A program made the position numbers and the translations under genes. From LD21 sp963715785 (lineage in GTDB: Bacteria; Bacteroidota; Bacteroidia; Bacteroidales; VadinHA17), in the NCBI GenBank assembly GCA_963715785.1, contig OY970276.1:868001-932000 (forward strand): a stretch of 64,000 nucleotides of DNA, in the 5' to 3' direction. Positions 1 through 10,239 of the stretch are shown here, in pieces. Under the pieces are notes generated by a model. That model was not told the origin of the DNA and ran no database searches. It saw only the letters and a program-made list of their open reading frames with translations. The first letter of the stretch is position 1. Every line of letters begins with the position of its first letter.

Positions 1-530
1 GGTCCGGCCACCCCTCCTTCAAACTACCCTTTATACACATCTTCAACAAATATCTCTTTCAGAACACTCTTTTAAGTTTCTGTACTTTCTTTTTGCGGAA
101 AAAGAAAGTACGAAAGAAAAGCCGCCCAAAAATCCAATCCGGCGTCTTTTTTATTTGCTTCTTTCTTTTTGGACGAGCAAAAAGAAAGAAGGAAATAATA
201 TCAATAAACTAACTAAAGTAGGCATTAGTAGCGTTAATGGGGGCTCTCGTTTTAAACTGATATCATGCATCACATCAAAGATGTGTATAAAGATTAGTCC
301 TTCAAAAGGAGGGGAAACAACACGGTTTCTGCCGTTCGATTGGGTTTCAAACAAGTGAATTGGTCTATCGTATGTTAAAACGGACTGTTCTTTTTGTATT
401 TGATTAAAATATTTTCATCTTTATCATTGAACTTCCTGACCCTGAACAGGGCTTCGTTAATCTATTTTGCCGAATGATTTATTATAGTTACGTTTACACA
501 TTTGGCGATGTTGAAATCCGCATTTGATAT
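1..530. other. Intergenic region, no gene seen
   Basis: No convincing gene lies here. Two overlapping 67-codon open frames on opposite strands (about 151-358) resemble no family and lie partly over an inverted repeat, so I do not call them. The first 200 bases hold two T/A-rich perfect hairpins, listed separately. The rest up to the ABC-transporter start at 531 is featureless AT-rich DNA. Confidence 0.6.
82..191. repeat. Pair of long perfect hairpins
   Basis: There are two inverted repeats. At 82-111 a 13-bp perfect stem (arm GTACTTTCTTTTT) closes a 4-base loop. At 158-191 a 14-bp perfect stem (arm CTTCTTTCTTTTTG) closes a 6-base loop. The arms share the core CTTTCTTTTT, so they look like two members of one element. 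Similar hairpins are scattered between genes in Bacteroidota. A bidirectional terminator role is possible, but no gene ends next to them inside the window. Confidence 0.6.
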
Positions 531-3500
531 ATGAGTGAGGAGATTCTGAAAGCATTAATGGAACTGTTTGCCCTGATTGTAAAACAGGACATGGGGATAC
601 TCAACGATGAACGTGAGTATGTCTCCCGTTTTCTGAACAAGCAGCTTACCAGGCAAGCCGTCCAGGAATATCTTGCCCTTTTTGATGAGCATGCCGGACC
701 GGTAATGGAAAGGTCGCAGCTCAAAGAACCATCCTCTCCCTCAGTAAAAGACTCGGTTAAAATACTCGGTATTTGCAAAAAGATAAACCGCACCCTTAAT
801 CAGGAACAGAAAGTGGTTGTACTGATGCGGCTTTATGAACTGGTAAATACCGACCGCCAGTTCACCATTCACAGGATGAATATAATAAATACCGTAGCCG
901 AGGTATTCAGAATATCATCTGTCGAATTTGCCGCAATAGAACAATTTGTAAAAAACAATGATCCCGCCGGGCTGGTGAATCCTGCAATTCTCGTCCTGGA
1001 ACCAGGCCTTGAGAAGTGCAGCCTGTGCAGCAAGATGGCTACAGGTTATCAGAACACGAGGATCATCATTCTCCGTGTACCGAGTGTTGACCTGTATTTT
1101 ATAAAATACGTATCGAACGACCAGTTATATCTGAATGGGCTGCCTGTCGCATCCGGACATGTTTATACCTTTGCGAAGGGGGGCTCAATTAAGTCTCAGC
1201 AGGGCCATTCTATCTATTATAGCGATATCAGCTCCAGCTTTCTCTCCGATATCATTATTCACAAGATTTCATTTACTGCTGAGAATCTCTCGTACGAGTT
1301 CAGGGAAGGTCATGCTGCAGTGAATAATGTGAGCTTCTCAGTGGAGGAAGGTAAGCTGATAGGAATAATGGGAGCAAGCGGTTCAGGCAAGACAACGCTG
1401 ATGAATCTCATGAGCGGCATTCAAAAACCTAATTCGGGCAGCGTAAAGATCAATGGCCTTGATATTGCAAGAGATAATATCGAGCTTGAAGGCGTTTTCG
1501 GATATGTACCACAGGATGATCTTCTTGTAGAAGATCTCACTGTTTTTGAAAATCTTTATTATGCTGCCTGCCAATGCTTCCGAAATAAAACGAAAGGAGG
1601 AACTCACGGAACTTGTGGATCATACTCTTTCAAATCTTGGACTTCTGGAAAAGAGAGCATTAAAAGTAGGATCTCCCTTTAATAAGGTGATAAGCGGCGG
1701 ACAGAGAAAAAGGCTGAATATTGCTCTTGAACTGATCAGGGAACCGCTTGGTCCTGTTTCTTGATGAGCCAACCTCCGGATTATCTTCAAGGGATTCCGA
1801 AAACCTGATGGATCTTCTCCGTGATCTTACTCTTAAGGGAAAGCTTGTATTTACTGTTATTCATCAGCCGTCATCGGAAATTTTCAAGATGTTTGATAAG
1901 GTAATCATCCTTGATCAGGGTGGCTGTATGGCATATTTCGGGAACCCTGTCGATTCGGTTATTTACTTTAAAACGCTGGATGCCCAGATCAATTCCAACC
2001 AGGGAGAATGCCCTTCCTGCGGAAATGTGAATCCCGAAACCATCTTCAATATAATTGAAACCCAGGTTGTTGATGAGTTCGGCAAATACACTGAAAAACG
2101 AAAGGTCAAACCCGATGAATGGGCAAATACCTTCAACCTGAGACATCCTTTTGTAAAAGTTCCCGAGATAAAGGAACCTCCGCATAAAAATCTTCGAGCG
2201 ACCGGGTCTTTTAAAACAATTCCGGATATATTTTTCAAGAGATCTGAAAAGCAAAATTTCAAACAGGCAATATGTTCTGCTTACTTTGCTTGAGGCTCCA
2301 ATCCTTGGATTTGTCCTGTCATACATAATAAGATACATTCCCGATCCTGACTCAAATGTTTACATTTTTTCTGAAAACGAAAATATTCCTATTTATATTT
2401 TTATGAGCCTGATAGTTGCACTTTTTCTGGGTTTGACTATCAGTGCAGAGGAGATCTTCCGCGACAGGAAGATCCTGAAACGCGAGCGTTTCCTTAATCT
2501 GAGCCGAAACAGCTATCTCCTTTCCAAGGTTGCAATTCTTATTTTTATCTCGGCCCTACAGACCGTTCTGTTCGTTCTTATTGCAAACCCCATACTTGGC
2601 ATAAAAGGAATGTATTTCCATTACTGGCTTGCTCTTTTCACTACAGCTTTCTGTGCAAATATGATCGGACTTAACATCTCTGCTTCCTTTAATTCCGCAA
2701 TTACCATCTATATCGTTATTCCTCTTTTGATCATCCCGATGATGGTGCTTAGCGGAGCAATGTTTTCCTTCGACAAGCTTAACAGGAAGATCGGAAATGT
2801 CGATAAAGTCCCGGTAATTGCTGAACTGATGCCAACCAGATGGACCTATGAAGCGCTGATAGTATCGCAGTTCAAGGATAATAAGTACAGCCAGACTCCC
2901 TTTACAAAGGATGGTGAAACATACTATGAGCTTGAAAAGGAAATCAGTGAGGCTGATTTTAATAAAGTCTACAAAATTAAGGCTTTACGTGAGGCACTTG
3001 AGACCACTCTGTTCGAATTCAGAAGTAATCCAAAGAATATCGGGAATAATGAAGATCTTATTGTGAAGAAAACGACGCGGAACTTCAGTAAACTCCTTCT
3101 CCTTAAGAATGAACTTGAAAAGATGGCGGTGATAGCTATCATGTTCCGCCATTCAACTATATTTCCGATCTGACACCATATGAGTTCAATCCGGGTGTTG
3201 CGGATTCACTCACAAAATACCTCAACCGGCTCGACAAGACATTCAGCAGGATCTCTAATCTGGCGAGCGACAGGAGTGATATATTCTACAATATGAATGA
3301 TCTGAAGCTGAAAAAGCTTGAGGATGATTATTATAACTATAAACTTCTCGAAATTGTAACCAAACCATATGAACGGAAGAAGATCCTTGTTTACAAGAAT
3401 TCTCTTGTCCAGAATACTGATCCCATCTATCTCGACCCTTATAAGAGAGGATTTCTTGATTTCAGGACACATTTTTATGCTCCTTCCAAATATATTTTTG

Positions 3501-3634
3501 GATTAAAGGTCGATACTTTTACTTTTAATATCACGTTAGTATTGCTTAGCTCGATCTTGTTCTATCTTACTTTATATTTCGAAGTGCTGGGAAGAACGGT
3601 AAGGTTTTTCGAAAACCTAAAATTCCGAAAATAA
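531..3634 (+). CDS. TerB-like/ABC ATPase/ABC-2 permease fusion (frameshifted)
   Basis: A single-polypeptide exporter of roughly 1030 residues after joining frames. The first ~150 residues are an alpha-helical TerB-like region. A beta-rich FHA-like stretch follows (about residues 180-240). Next is an ABC ATPase with Walker A GASGSGKTT, signature SGGQRKR and Walker B FLDEPTSGL. The C-terminal half has hydrophobic segments of an ABC-2 (ABCG-like) permease, from about 2286 and again near 3500. The reading frame breaks near 1590, 1750, 2285 and 3160, yet all domains appear in order, so these look like sequence errors. ATG 531 is preferred because an upstream ATG at 508 runs into a stop. The substrate is unknown. 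The lipoprotein and secreted gene downstream may be partners. Confidence 0.8.
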
Positions 3635-3666
3635 ACATTTAATGGACTGTAAGTAAGTTTTTTTTG

Positions 3667-3674
3667 TATTTTTG
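3667..3674 (+). promoter_or_regulatory. Candidate -7 box of the lipoprotein gene
   Basis: TATTTTTG matches the Bacteroidota -7 consensus TAnnTTTG and lies 23 bases before ATG 3698. No clear -33 TTG was found at the usual spacing. The assignment rests on the -7 box and its position only. Confidence 0.4.
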
Positions 3675-3697
3675 TTTTAACTTAGCCATCATTCTTA

Positions 3698-4612
3698 ATG
3701 AAAGGAAGAGTAGTATTATTGCTGATTTTAGTGCTTTTTGGTTTCTCATGCAGGAACTCAAAAAGCAAAACATCGGAATTTGTATTCCCACAATCCGATT
3801 CTATTCCTGTATCGGAAGTTGTGAAACTTAAGTCCTGAAGCAATTGCTGATATCTCAAAGAATATATCATCTCCCGTTGAGATTGCGAATCTTCTGCAGA
3901 CGCTGGAGATTCCCTTCTCGCAGAGTTACCTTGCAGAATCAATTGACGCCTAACAGGCAGAGCACAAATTTTGATAAAGCGCTCAAACTGGGCATTCTCG
4001 GAGCCGATCTTGGTTATCTGAATATGTATGAGAAAACAGGTTCATCACTCGATGTTCTTTCCTCAATAAGAAAAATCGCAGAGGATATTAAGGTTGGTCA
4101 GTTTTTTGATTTTGAATCAATAAAAGACTCTCCAAGAACAAATCAAACCTCGACTCCCTCCTTTTCATTTCGATTGATTCGTATAATAAAATTGATACCT
4201 ATCTGCGCAGTAATGACAGGGGACAGCTCTCAGCCCTTATGATCATCGGTGTATGGATCGAAGGGCAATATCTCGCAACGCAGGTTGTGAAGCGTTTATC
4301 CCAATAAAATGCTCAGCGACAGGATCGGAGAACAAAAAATAATTTTAAATGATCTCCTGTCTGCTGATAAGTCCATACTGCAATCGCGATGCGGAATTTA
4401 CAAGCCTTTGCAAGGATATGCAGGATATCAAGGATAAATATCGTGACATCAGAATTACCTATACACAGGGAGACCCTGTAAGTGTGGAAAAAGACGGGGG
4501 TCTGACTATAAAACAGACCGAAACAAGCGTTGTTACGATGTCAAAAGCACAACTGGACGGTGTTATAGAAATTACCAAAAAAATCAGGGACAGGCTAATT
4601 TTAAATAATTAG
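3698..4612 (+). CDS. Conserved Bacteroidota lipoprotein, function unknown (frameshifted)
   Basis: The N-terminus MKGRVVLLLILVLFGFSC is a signal peptide with a lipobox Cys (residue 18). The protein is therefore probably anchored in an envelope membrane facing the periplasm. About 300 residues follow in at least four joined frames; breaks lie near 3833, 3950, 4130 and 4300. The body is mostly helical and polar, with recognisable continuity such as LGADLGYLNMYEKTG and GVWIEGQYLATQVVKR. I cannot assign a biochemical function. It ends one base before the next gene and follows the ABC exporter on the same strand, so the three may act together. Confidence 0.65.
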
Positions 4613-4613
4613 A

Positions 4614-5048
4614 ATGAAAAGAACCATTATATCTCTTGCAATATTATTAACCTTTGGATACCTGTCGTTCGGACAGGCCACGGATCCGCTCATAACCAGC
4701 TGTGTAACAAACGCCGGGGCCAATGCAAAATACCTGAAGGATTTCAGAATTCAGCTTGGGAAAGCCACAAATCCGACTGACTTAAGATATAAGGCAAATA
4801 TGTCGCTCTGGAAAAACACAAAATACCGCTTTACGATGTGCAATGCACAGAATTCCAAAGGCAAGCTCATCCTGGCCATTAAAGACGACTCAAATAAACT
4901 TATTCTCTCATCATTCGACAAAAAATCGGGAAAGACTTATCCGTATGTTGATTTTGAATGCCATAAAAGCGGAATCTATCAGATCAGCTATGACTTTACC
5001 GACGGGGAACCCGGATCGGGAGTCGGTGTGGTATCCATGATTAAATAA
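4614..5048 (+). CDS. Small secreted protein, function unknown
   Basis: 144 residues, intact. A signal peptide (MKRTIISLAILLTFGYLSFGQA) is followed by a compact beta-rich domain with three cysteines (C29 in ITSCV, C80 in TMCNA, C116 in FECHK). Cleavage probably falls after FGQA, giving a periplasmic or secreted protein. The ATG begins one base after the stop of the lipoprotein gene, so the two are translationally coupled. I do not recognise the family. Confidence 0.65.
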   Translation: MKRTIISLAILLTFGYLSFGQATDPLITSCVTNAGANAKYLKDFRIQLGKATNPTDLRYKANMSLWKNTKYRFTMCNAQNSKGKLILAIKDDSNKLILSSFDKKSGKTYPYVDFECHKSGIYQISYDFTDGEPGSGVGVVSMIK

Positions 5049-5053
5049 TCTGC

Positions 5054-6049
5054 TTATTTCAGATGCCAGATCTGGATCAGAACTACAAAGACCAATAACA
5101 GGAAGAACAAAATTTCCGGCACTACCTTCTTTTTTACAAATATAAAATAATGTGACAGTAAGTAACTTACCGGGATACTGGCTATCCATATTATCTCGAC
5201 TGACACTGAAGGCACCGCAAAGTAAATCACAATTGCGATAATTAATATCCATATCATCAGGGAAAAAGTTTTTCGTGATTTTATCTTTTTACTGCTCATA
5301 TGATTTAATACCTGGAAAAGGCTTATTATAATCAAGGCAGTGATAAAAATCAAGGCAGCTAAAGTAATTCCCGGAAAAGGGTAATAAGTTGCACGGGTAA
5401 AAAGGTTATCGCCAAAGACCTTCCATAAAGCACTGATATCTTTCCCGAGGCTATAATAGATTCCGAAAGTAAGGAAGTAGGGTGTCAGCAAACCAAAAAC
5501 TGAAATCAGAATTTCCCTGAGATTACCGGTCCTCATTAATGCTATACCTATTATAAGCAACAGGCCAAACCATACCAGATTAGCATAAAACAAACTGCCT
5601 GTTGCTATAAGCAGGCCTGCATCAAAATAATTGTAAGCTGTGCCTGTCTTATGGTAACCATCCATAATTCTCATTATCGCAAACATAAGAAATACGGAGG
5701 CAGGAAGAACAGGATTCAGGAGCTGATGGTCAGGAAAGAATCCGCCAAGCAATACATAAAAGAAGCCGGGAAGAAATGTCCTTTCATTAATAAAAAATAC
5801 TTTAGTGTTAAAATTTACAATAAGAAAGGTCATGAGAGATACCATCAGAAAAGAAATAATTACTCCAAGGGTATGACTATTACTGATAACTGACTTTATG
5901 AATCCATAGAGAGGCATCGGATCAGTTTCGTATATAAAGCGAGGATGCAGGCGCTGATTCAGTATTGCACTTATCCATACGGTAATAAGAGTGATAATTA
6001 TAAGGAGTATTACTCCAGGACCCGTTCTTTTAAAGAGACGTAGAAGCAT
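5054..6049 (-). CDS. DUF6427-like polytopic membrane protein
   Basis: 331 residues, intact. Nearly the whole chain is hydrophobic, with about nine to ten membrane segments. The sequence resembles the DUF6427 family of Bacteroidota, which often sits next to purine or cell-envelope genes. No catalytic motif is visible. The ATG overlaps the purD stop by one base (TGATG), so the two are co-translated. The function is unknown. Confidence 0.65.
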   Translation of the reverse strand: MLLRLFKRTGPGVILLIIITLITVWISAILNQRLHPRFIYETDPMPLYGFIKSVISNSHTLGVIISFLMVSLMTFLIVNFNTKVFFINERTFLPGFFYVLLGGFFPDHQLLNPVLPASVFLMFAIMRIMDGYHKTGTAYNYFDAGLLIATGSLFYANLVWFGLLLIIGIALMRTGNLREILISVFGLLTPYFLTFGIYYSLGKDISALWKVFGDNLFTRATYYPFPGITLAALIFITALIIISLFQVLNHMSSKKIKSRKTFSLMIWILIIAIVIYFAVPSVSVEIIWIASIPVSYLLSHYFIFVKKKVVPEILFFLLLVFVVLIQIWHLK

Positions 6050-7326
6050 CAGCTTTTTAAATCAAATCCAATATCTGTTCTGAAATATCTGCCCTCAAAA
6101 TCAACCAAAACCGCATTCCGGTAAGAGGTATCCAGAGCTTCCTTCAAAGTGGATCCCCATGAACTTATTGCAAGAACGCGTCCGCCTGAAGTCACAATTA
6201 TATTTTCTTTGCGTTGTGTGCCTGCATGAAACAGGACGCTCCCTCTGATATCGGTCAGCCCGCTTACAGTTTTCCCTTTTGCATAATTCCCCGGATAACC
6301 ACCGGAAACCAGCATGACGGTGGTTACAAATCTTTCATCAATCTCGATATCCCTGCGAGCAAGATCCCCCTTTGCCACTCCTTCAATCAGTTCGAAGAAA
6401 TCTGTCTTAATTCTTGGAATTATTACTTCTGATTCCGGATCACCCAGGCGTGCATTATATTCAATAACAAACGGGTCGCCGTCAACATTTATTAGTCCAA
6501 AGAAAATAAATCCCTTATATAAGATCCCGTCTTCTGAAAGACCTTTCATTGTCGGATCAATTATCCTTTGGATTACCTTTTCCATGAATGCTTTGTCGGC
6601 AAACGGCACCGGTGAAACTGCTCCCATACCTCCTGTATTAAGACCGGTGTCCCCGGTCCCGATTCTTTTGTAGTCTTTTGCCTCCGGCAATAACTTATAT
6701 GAAGTACCATCTGTGATAATAAATACTGATAGTTCTATCCCCTTAAGAAACTGTTCGATAACGACCTTTTGTACCGGCTGCCCCAAACTTGCCGTTAAGC
6801 ATCAATTCTATCTCATGTTCTGCTTCCCCGATAGTCATCAACTATGACAACGCCTTTCCCGGCTGCAAGACCATCGGCTTTAACAACATAAGGCGGAGTA
6901 AGAGTCCTCAGAAATGCTCGTGCGTCCTTAATATTTGAACTGTCAAAACTTTTATAGGGAGCTGTAGGAATATTATGCCTCATAAGAAAAGCTTTGGCAA
7001 ATTCCTTGCTCCCTTCAAGCTGTGCAGCGGCTTTGCCGGGACCGATAACCGGTATATTTTTAAGAAGAATGATCGTTCAGGAAAAAATCATGAATGCCTG
7101 ATGTAAGAGGAGCTTCAGGACCTACAATTACCATATCAATGCCGTTTTCTAAAACCGCAGCTTTAACGTCATCAAAGTTTTCAGGATCAATTTTCAGATT
7201 TGTGCCATAGTCATGCGTACCGGCATTTCCAGGGCCTATAAAAATCCTGGTGACTTTCTTACTTTGGGCAAGTTTCCATGTGAGTGCATGTTCCCTGCCA
7301 CCCGATCCCAGAATGAGAATATTCAT
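6049..7326 (-). CDS. purD: Phosphoribosylamine-glycine ligase (frameshifted)
   Basis: GAR synthetase catalyses the ATP-dependent joining of glycine to phosphoribosylamine, the second step of de novo purine synthesis. The N-terminus MNILILGSGGREHALTWKLA is typical of PurD. The ATP-grasp core is seen as VVKADGLAAGKGVV and EYNARLGDPE, and the middle domain has TGDTGLNTGGMGAVSP. Joined length is about 425 residues, normal for the family. The frame breaks near 7070, 6830 and 6785; the latter two are single extra G bases. All parts are present in order, so it is probably a working gene with sequence errors. Confidence 0.9.
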
Positions 7327-7350
7327 CTTTCACTAAATATTTTATCATTT

Positions 7351-7379
7351 CAAAAGTAACATTTCATTCTGATAAACAA
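7351..7379 (-). promoter_or_regulatory. Promoter of purD
   Basis: On the minus strand, TTG (7379-7377) and TACTTTTG (7358-7351) are separated by 18 bases. They fit the Bacteroidota sigma-ABfr consensus TTG-(~19)-TAnnTTTG. The -7 box ends 24 bases before the purD ATG. Confidence 0.6.
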
Positions 7380-7399
7380 TATTACCGGCGTGAAAACGC

Positions 7400-8266
7400 T
7401 CAATCGGGATCACCCGACTGGTAATACTTTGAAAATGTATGCATTACAGCACTAACATAGGTTTTTGAGACAGGAATATCCATTACTGAGGGATTATCGA
7501 ACTCGAGTTTTAAACCATCTTTCTCCTTCCTGATAACTTTAACTTTTTCAAAGTTAACCATATATGATCTGTGACACCTTACAATATCGCTTCCTGAAAA
7601 ATTCTCTTCAATTTTTTTGAGTGTGTCCCGCAGAAGGTATTTAGATACTTTATCCTTATTCAGATAGCAGATACTCACATAATTTTCAGCCGACTCAAGG
7701 TAGAGCAGATTCTCTTTCTTTACCGAGAACTTTAGCATGCCCTTATCATCATAAAACGGAATCATATTTCTTGTTTTGTCTTTATTTGACGGCAGCTCCT
7801 CAAGTCTCTCCATCTGTTCCTTTTTGTCCCTCCATGAAAAATAAAGCCATAATATTGAATATGGCAATAAGAGAACCAGGGCGGTGTTCTTTAATGAGTT
7901 TTTTATCAGTTCAGGTAAAAATCTTGAATCTTTAAGAAATAATTTTTCGAATAGAGCATATGTAAGTGCCATTGAAAATATTTCTGCAAAAATCCACAAC
8001 AGGTATTGCCAGAGATAAATTGGAAGTTTCCGGCTGACATGATACATAATGATCCGGCTTACCACTACTACCAGCACGCCAATGAGTATGGTAAGGCTGG
8101 AATATGTGAAAAATTCAAGACTTGTAAGATTAAACCATCTGTCGGCGCCAAAGGGAGAATAGGCATTTATAAATACAAGTGCAAAAAGAGCAGTGAAAAG
8201 TATCAGGCGTATGATATTCTGCTTCTCGTTTAAATATGCAGGTATAGGTTTTTGAAAGTCGAACAT
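7400..8266 (-). CDS. Membrane-anchored LytTR-family transcriptional regulator
   Basis: 288 residues, intact. Four hydrophobic segments occupy roughly residues 20-165. A linker and a C-terminal LytTR DNA-binding domain follow (about 180-280), with typical landmarks LLYLESAENYVSICY, LKKIEENF and RCHRSYMVNFEKV. There is no receiver domain, so this is the membrane-bound LytTR type that senses through its transmembrane part, not a classical two-component regulator. The target genes are unknown; LytTR regulators often act near themselves. A candidate -7 box (TAATTTTG on the minus strand, 8295-8288) precedes the gene. Confidence 0.8.
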   Translation of the reverse strand: MFDFQKPIPAYLNEKQNIIRLILFTALFALVFINAYSPFGADRWFNLTSLEFFTYSSLTILIGVLVVVVSRIIMYHVSRKLPIYLWQYLLWIFAEIFSMALTYALFEKLFLKDSRFLPELIKNSLKNTALVLLLPYSILWLYFSWRDKKEQMERLEELPSNKDKTRNMIPFYDDKGMLKFSVKKENLLYLESAENYVSICYLNKDKVSKYLLRDTLKKIEENFSGSDIVRCHRSYMVNFEKVKVIRKEKDGLKLEFDNPSVMDIPVSKTYVSAVMHTFSKYYQSGDPD

Positions 8267-8486
8267 GTCTGGTCAGATAGCTAGATGCAAAATTAAGTAT
8301 TTTCTTACTTTAATTCCAGATAAAAAGATCCTGGCGGTAATCAGGTCAATGAATTCCGTCACATATAGACTGATTATATCCCAAAATCGCCCATTTCATC
8401 ACATTGTATAATCGCCAGACACAAAAATTTGCCTGTTATTGATCAGTAGAGTTTCCTTTGTATAAAAATATCAGACTCAAAAGAAA

Positions 8487-9616
8487 ATGGAGTATACAAA
8501 AATGCATCATGAGCTTAAAACTCTTTTCTCATTTGAGGATAAGAAAATATCAATCCCCGGTTCGGAAATTAAAATTCATAACACTCTTTTCAGGTCGGAT
8601 ATGCTGTCGGATGAATTTTCCAATAGAAACGATGTTTCGATAGAAGAGAATTGTAGTTTTCCATACCCGGTATTTTCTCCGGCTGACAATGAAAGCAGAA
8701 AAGTTATTCTGCTGCTTCACGGACTTAATGAGAGAAGCTGGATAAAATACCTGGTATGGGCTTATTACCTTGCTCAGGAGACCGGCAGCTACGTCATTCT
8801 TTTCCCAATATCATTTCATATGAACAGATCTCCTTCTTCATGGAAAGATCCAAGGGCAATGATGCCATTCCTGAAGGTCCGGAATGCTTCATTTGGAGAA
8901 ATTAAAATGTCGAGTTTTGCAAATATAGCTCTCAGCAACCGGCTCACTGAGGATCCGACAAGATTCTTTAAATCGGGGTATCAGACATTATCCGATATTG
9001 TAGAAGCTGCTCTTATCGGTCAGAAATGGTGAACATCCCGTTATACCCCCGACTGCAAGTTTTAATATTTTCGCATATTCTATCGGAGCATTCCTTGCTG
9101 AGATCATAATGATGGGAAATCCTGCAAATCTTTTTTCGGATTCAAAGCTTTTCATTTTCTGTGGCGGATCGGTATTCAGCAATATGAAAGGGTCATCGAG
9201 ACTGATAATGGACAGCCTTGCTTTCGACAAAGTCTATACATATTACCTTAATGATTTTGAAAATACTCTTAACAGGAAGAGTCCAGCTTACAGATTTTCT
9301 TCGTAACAGTCAGATCGGGATTGCATTCAGGTCTATGATAGATACTGAAAGATTGAAAACATTCAGGGAAAATATCCTGAATAAGCTTCACGATCAGATT
9401 CATTCCGTATCTCTGCTTCGTGATTCGGTAATTCCAGGGGCCGGAGTTATTTCAACTCTTTGCAATTCAGGAAGGAAAGGTCTGGTCGATTTATGGGATT
9501 TCCCATTTCCCTACACACATGAAAACCCGTTCCCTGTATTAGATTTTCCGCTTTCAGAGAAAGTTGATTACTGGTTTAAGAAAGTATTTTCGCAAGCCTC
9601 CCTATTCCTGGCATAA
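8487..9616 (+). CDS. DUF6051-like alpha/beta-hydrolase (frameshifted)
   Basis: About 375 residues after joining three frames (breaks near 9028 and 9275). The fold is suggested by VILLLHGLNERSW (oxyanion-type HG motif, residues ~72-84) and NIFAYSIGAFLAEI, where Ser sits in a nucleophile-elbow-like position. The C-terminus has the conserved-looking VIPGAGV and FPYTHENPFPV. There is no signal peptide, so it is probably cytoplasmic. The family label is from memory and moderately sure; the substrate is unknown. It converges with the polysaccharide deacetylase gene, whose end is 7 bases away. Confidence 0.6.
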
Positions 9617-9622
9617 TCTTGT

Positions 9623-10233
9623 TTAAAAATCCGGCAGATTAAAACTGTAGCCTCTTTTAAGAGCATAAATTATAAAATCTTCCAGGATGACATCAGCACA
9701 TGATGCTGTATTATCGTGTAGCACAATTATTGAGCCCGGCCTTATTTTGTCCTTTAGAATATTAAGGGTTCTTTCGCTGCCAAAGGCGGCATCAAAATCA
9801 TATGGCATTATATCCCAGAGGATGATCTTAAATGATTTTAGCAACATCCTGTACTGATTCTTTGAGAGTCGGCCGAAAGGCGGGCGGAAGACTTTACCAG
9901 ATGTGAGATCTGAAGCGTTGTCTGCATCTTTTAAATAAACTGATGTTTTGGTCTTCCAGCCATCAGGATGGCTGTAACTGTGATTACCTGTTAGGTGACC
10001 CTCTCCCCTGATTCGATCCATTATACCGGGATATTTTTCTGCATTCCGGCCCAGTGCAGAAAAACAGGGCTTTTATATTATATTTAATTAATATATCAAG
10101 CAGCCGCGGCGTGGCAACACCATCGGGCCCATCGTCAAAGGTCAGATATAATATTTTTCCCGGTTGTCTTTATCCTGAATATTGCTTCAGGATAAAGCCA
10201 TCTTAAGGGAATACCGGGCCTGAAAAGCCTCAT
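9623..10233 (-). CDS. Polysaccharide deacetylase, NodB type (frameshifted)
   Basis: About 203 residues after removing extra bases near 10145 and 10055. NodB landmarks are present in order: LTFDDGPDG (metal and catalytic Asp), NHSYSH (metal-binding His pair), RPPFGR, and VLHDN near the C-terminus. The enzyme removes N- or O-acetyl groups from a cell-surface polysaccharide. No clear signal peptide is seen, only a short N-terminus MRLFRPGIPLRWLYPEA. The ATG lies 6 bases after the stop of the upstream GT117 gene, so the two form an operon and may act on one glycan. Confidence 0.8.
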
Positions 10234-10239
10234 GAGATC

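Noticed and set aside
155..358. Two overlapping 67-codon ORFs at the window start
   Set aside because: Both strands are open over the same bases, they run through an inverted repeat, and neither has recognisable features.
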